NCBI RefSeq assembly: GCF_020829495.1
Contig: NZ_JAIVFQ010000046.1
Location: 1-55,397 of the forward strand
Length of the DNA stretch: 55,397 bases
DNA from: Nostoc favosum CHAB5714
Lineage (GTDB): Bacteria; Cyanobacteriota; Cyanobacteriia; Cyanobacteriales; Nostocaceae
Reading direction: 5' to 3'
The notes under the pieces are model-generated. The model made no database searches. It saw nothing but the letters and a program-made list of their open reading frames with translations, and was not told where the DNA came from. The position numbers and the translations under genes were made by a program. Positions 53,100-55,397 of this stretch are shown here, one piece after another. Position 1 is the first letter of the stretch. Each line of letters opens with the position of its first letter.

Positions 53100-53444
53100 C
53101 TAAAATTTATCTCGTTGAATACTCAAACTTGCTCCGACTAAAGAAGTCCCTAAGAAGGCAGAAAAACTGACCACCATTGCACCCAAGCAAATACTCTTCT
53201 GCTGCTGCCACCCGGAGATGATGATGTTGGGATTAGCATTTGTCTCAATAATCTCCAGCCCCCAACACCCCATTGCCCCTACTCCTGAAAAGCCAGTCAA
53301 GAGCAGAGAGATAATTGCAGTTGTTTCTATGGTGTGATCAATGAAAATCCTGGGGTTGAATCTTCTCTTAGTACGACGACGAGGAACCATTTTACTCTTG
53401 TGGTTTAATTGAGATTGGTAAACAACTTGTTTGTGATTAGTCAT
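53100..53444 (-). CDS. Hypothetical two-helix membrane protein
   Basis: 114 residues. A basic N-terminus (KSKMVPRRRTKRRFNPRIFI) precedes two transmembrane helices (ETTAIISLLLTGFSGVGAMG and SICLGAMVVSFSAFLGTSLV). Its ATG overlaps the stop of the upstream gene in ATGA. Third gene of a four-gene minus-strand run; role unknown. Confidence 0.62.
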   Translation of the reverse strand: MTNHKQVVYQSQLNHKSKMVPRRRTKRRFNPRIFIDHTIETTAIISLLLTGFSGVGAMGCWGLEIIETNANPNIIISGWQQQKSICLGAMVVSFSAFLGTSLVGASLSIQRDKF

Positions 53445-53641
53445 TTGGAATCCTCCAATTCAATAAAAAACCCTGCACCAGTATTGCTAATCTTTACCTT
53501 TCTTTGATTGACCAAGGTTTGAATCACTGACAGACTGAAGTTGATATGACACAATCGAGCGCTACCCCCACAACGACGGAGATACTGTAGGCACAATGAG
53601 GAATGGTCAGCAGGGGCGGGATGAGTGGATTTTCTCGGCAT
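53441..53641 (-). CDS. Small winged-helix-like hypothetical protein
   Basis: 66 residues. SSLCLQYLRRCGGSARLCHI, then SVIQTLVNQRKVKISNTGAG with a final FFIELED strand. This helix-helix-beta-hairpin layout resembles a minimal winged helix. It starts 9 bp after the upstream gene and overlaps the next. Possibly the operon's own regulator. Confidence 0.55.
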   Translation of the reverse strand: MPRKSTHPAPADHSSLCLQYLRRCGGSARLCHINFSLSVIQTLVNQRKVKISNTGAGFFIELEDSK

Positions 53642-53649
53642 AATCTTGA

Positions 53650-53844
53650 CTATGATTCTATGATTTGTAAATGATGTGAATTGAAAAAAATTCCTTGACT
53701 AGGTGGCATATCTGGAAAATGAACGCAAACCATGCCGTGTGCTGAATACTGGATTACTGTACCTGTTTGCCCTAACCTTGGGTCTTTTTCTGTCAGTGCT
53801 TTAATGACTTTGACAATTGAATTAATTAGTGGAAGATTAGCCAT
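53650..53844 (-). CDS. Small beta-rich hypothetical protein, first gene of a four-gene operon
   Basis: 64 residues from ATG 53844, with AAGGA 7 nt upstream. NSIVKVIKALTEKDPRLGQT, GTVIQYSAHGMVCVHFPDMP and FFNSHHLQII look like a small SH3-like/KOW barrel. It leads the minus-strand run 53844-52830 and is divergent from the Rpn nuclease gene. Unknown function. Confidence 0.6.
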   Translation of the reverse strand: MANLPLINSIVKVIKALTEKDPRLGQTGTVIQYSAHGMVCVHFPDMPPSQGIFFNSHHLQIIES

Positions 53845-53939
53845 TTTTAATCCTTGGATGAACAGCCTGATATGGAAGTACATCTGGTGAGTTGTGACTT
53901 TAATGCTGAAAGTGCCTTATCCTTTGATAAACTTGGTTT

Positions 53940-54689
53940 ATGTTTGATAACACTTGCAAATTTATCGCTGAAATGTATTCTCCCGATTTCGCCACTTGGC
54001 TATTAGGAGAACCGATTACTTTAACCAAATTAAGTCCTACAGAATTGTCTTTAGAACCTATTCGTGCTGATGCTTTAATCTTGTTGCAATCAGATGAAGT
54101 TGTTCTCCACATTGAATTTCAGACTAAACCCGATGACGATATGCCGTTTCGGATGGCTGATTACCGTTTGAGGGTATATCGCCGTTTTCCCAATAAACGA
54201 ATGCACCAAGTGGTAATTTATTTAGCCAAAACTGAATCAGAGAAGGTGTATCAAACTACTTTTACTACTGAAAGTTTACGACATGAGTTTTCAGTGATTC
54301 GATTGTGGGAGCAGCCTCCTTCAAATTTTTTGAGAAGCCCAGGGTTATTACCATTTGCTGTATTAAGTGCGACTGACAACAAGGTTGCTACACTGCAACA
54401 AGCGGCCGAAACTATTGATAAAATTCCTGAAAGGCGAACTCAAAGTAATATTGCTGCCGCCTGTGCAATTCTGGCTGGGTTAGTATTAGAGCAAGAAGTA
54501 ATTGCGCGTTTATTCAGGAAGGATGTTATGCAAGAGTCAGTGGTTTATCAATCAATCAAGACCGAAGGTAGCGATGAAAAAGCCCGTAAAATTGCTATTA
54601 ACTTATTAGCTGAGGGAATTAGCGTCGATGTGATAGCTCGGGTTACTGGTTTATCAGTAGAAGTAGTGCAACAATTACAGCAGGAATAA
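53940..54689 (+). CDS. Rpn-family recombination-promoting nuclease, second copy
   Basis: 249 residues, same layout as the gene at 11269: FDNTCKFIAEMYSPDFATWL, IRADALILLQSDE, LHIEFQTKPDDD (catalytic Glu-x-Gln), RMADYRLRVYRRFPNK, and the C-terminal AEGISVDVIARVTGLSVEVV. A PD-(D/E)XK nuclease that cuts DNA and promotes RecA-independent recombination in better-studied relatives. The two copies are perhaps 60 percent identical by eye and not recent duplicates. Confidence 0.83.
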   Translation: MFDNTCKFIAEMYSPDFATWLLGEPITLTKLSPTELSLEPIRADALILLQSDEVVLHIEFQTKPDDDMPFRMADYRLRVYRRFPNKRMHQVVIYLAKTESEKVYQTTFTTESLRHEFSVIRLWEQPPSNFLRSPGLLPFAVLSATDNKVATLQQAAETIDKIPERRTQSNIAAACAILAGLVLEQEVIARLFRKDVMQESVVYQSIKTEGSDEKARKIAINLLAEGISVDVIARVTGLSVEVVQQLQQE

Positions 54690-54777
54690 TCCGAGAACCA
54701 AGAGTAATTTTGCGACTATTCCTATACTGAATCGGCTCACCAAGGGCTGCATTTTAAGTCCCCATTTTTTACCTTAC

Positions 54778-55131
54778 TTAGTGACGGTGCTGGGTTGTTG
54801 ACAACAATGCCCGTGTTTGTTGTAGCTGCTCGTACTCATCCCAATTTCTGAGATTATAAGGTGATGACGTTGATTCTTCAAACTCCCAGTTCTGAGAACT
54901 GATATCAAATAACTCAATTGCTGCATCAAACCCACACTGTAAAAATCGGGTATATGATTCTTCAGACCAAAGAATAGACTCAACAATTGCAGTCAGTAAT
55001 TTAAGATTAGTTTCAGTTGCCGCTCCCTCAGATTGGAGCCATTCAATTGTTTCCAGCAGTTGTTGTTTAGCAGAAGCCGCAGTAGATGGTGGTAATGCTG
55101 CGATGGGAATAAAACCTGTTAGTTGTTTCAT
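54778..55131 (-). CDS. Hypothetical helical protein
   Basis: 117 residues. An N-terminal Ala/Pro-rich part (GFIPIAALPPSTAASAKQQL) is followed by helical segments (TETNLKLLTAIVESILWSEE) and an acidic tail. It overlaps the upstream gene by ATGA. Family not recognised. Confidence 0.55.
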   Translation of the reverse strand: MKQLTGFIPIAALPPSTAASAKQQLLETIEWLQSEGAATETNLKLLTAIVESILWSEESYTRFLQCGFDAAIELFDISSQNWEFEESTSSPYNLRNWDEYEQLQQTRALLSTTQHRH

Positions 55132-55316
55132 AAGTCCTCCATGTCAACGAGATCAGCCGCTACTTTGCGTTGAGATTTGGCTTTACTAATTTGGAATTCG
55201 TTCGCTTTAATTACAGGCATTGCAGCCTCTTTGACTGCTGCTTTTGCTTGGTGATAGAGGAATTGAACAAGGGAGCATCCCAGTTTTTGAAGTGGCTCAA
55301 ACCGACAATAATCCAT
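55128..55316 (-). CDS. Small hypothetical protein
   Basis: 62 residues from ATG 55316 (DYCRFEPLQKLGCSLVQFLY, then HQAKAAVKEAAMPVIKANEF and a basic/acidic tail). Its stop overlaps the downstream ATG, so the two are co-translated. No domain recognised. The last 80 bp of the window show nothing further. Confidence 0.5.
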   Translation of the reverse strand: MDYCRFEPLQKLGCSLVQFLYHQAKAAVKEAAMPVIKANEFQISKAKSQRKVAADLVDMEDL

Positions 55317-55397
55317 TGAGGTAGGCACAGCGATGGGCTAGGACTTGAGGTACATTTTCTCGCTTCCACTGCGCTCCGGAAATCTTAGTTCGACGGT

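Noticed and set aside
1..55397. tRNA or rRNA genes
   Set aside because: No T-loop GTTCGAAT-type motif with a matching acceptor stem and no rRNA segment was found by eye; a covariance-model search would settle it.

Overview
The window looks like chromosome, with a plasmid-like or island-like right third, from a filamentous cyanobacterium, most likely of the Nostoc/Calothrix type. The clues are many GCGATCGC (HIP1) sites, AT-rich spacers, two PEP-CTERM secreted proteins, cyanobacterial CheW/Hpt/REC architectures, an RTX protein, and a very heavy load of IS701, IS630, IS5, IS4 and Tn3 material. No rRNA, tRNA or CRISPR array was recognised by eye.

Layout. (1) 0.6-9.5 kb: an SGNH esterase with a PEP-CTERM tail; an MscS-type channel with a C-terminal cyclic-nucleotide-binding (CNB) domain; a lone CheW; and a two-gene redox unit. 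The redox unit is a membrane 4Fe-4S polyferredoxin carrying FHA and CNB domains, followed by an FHA/FAD-NAD(P)/2Fe-2S reductase. (2) 9.6-13.2 kb: small membrane proteins, an MFS transporter fragment, an Rpn-type nuclease, and a truncated integron-like integrase behind an array of 23-bp palindromes. (3) 13.4-25.4 kb, minus strand: a chemosensory cluster with the gene content of a Wsp system (CheR-TPR, MCP, WspD-like CheW, hybrid CheA, CheB). Its output regulator is a REC-class III nucleotide cyclase instead of a GGDEF protein, followed by a metallo-beta-lactamase-fold protein. It is interrupted by a plus-strand PEP-CTERM gene and by two small non-autonomous elements, one with ends like a type V-K CRISPR-associated transposon.

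(4) 25.5-41.3 kb: a gene graveyard and IS zone. It holds IS5, IS630, IS4, Tn3 and other transposase remnants, two IS701 copies and one IS630-like element. Truncated fragments of asparagine synthetase, thermonuclease, a tyrosine recombinase and a Tat-signal protein are mixed with apparently intact genes: an RTX protein, a GMC/cholesterol-oxidase-like enzyme, an NTF2-like protein, an EF-hand protein and a lipase. One IS701 end supplies the C-terminus of the GMC oxidase. The IS630-like element sits precisely inside the signal peptide of a small secreted protein.

(5) 41.4-55.4 kb: small accessory genes (GNAT, VOC, RHH/HTH-like proteins, an AIPR-family abortive-infection candidate, SRPBCC, SDR, a second Rpn nuclease). 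Many are tiny, overlapping and arranged as mini-operons, with several arrays of short repeats that look like protein-binding sites.

A plausible theme of the left half is cyclic-nucleotide signalling. A chemosensory pathway drives a nucleotide cyclase, and two CNB-domain membrane proteins (channel and polyferredoxin) lie within 10 kb as possible receivers. The link is inferred from gene content only.
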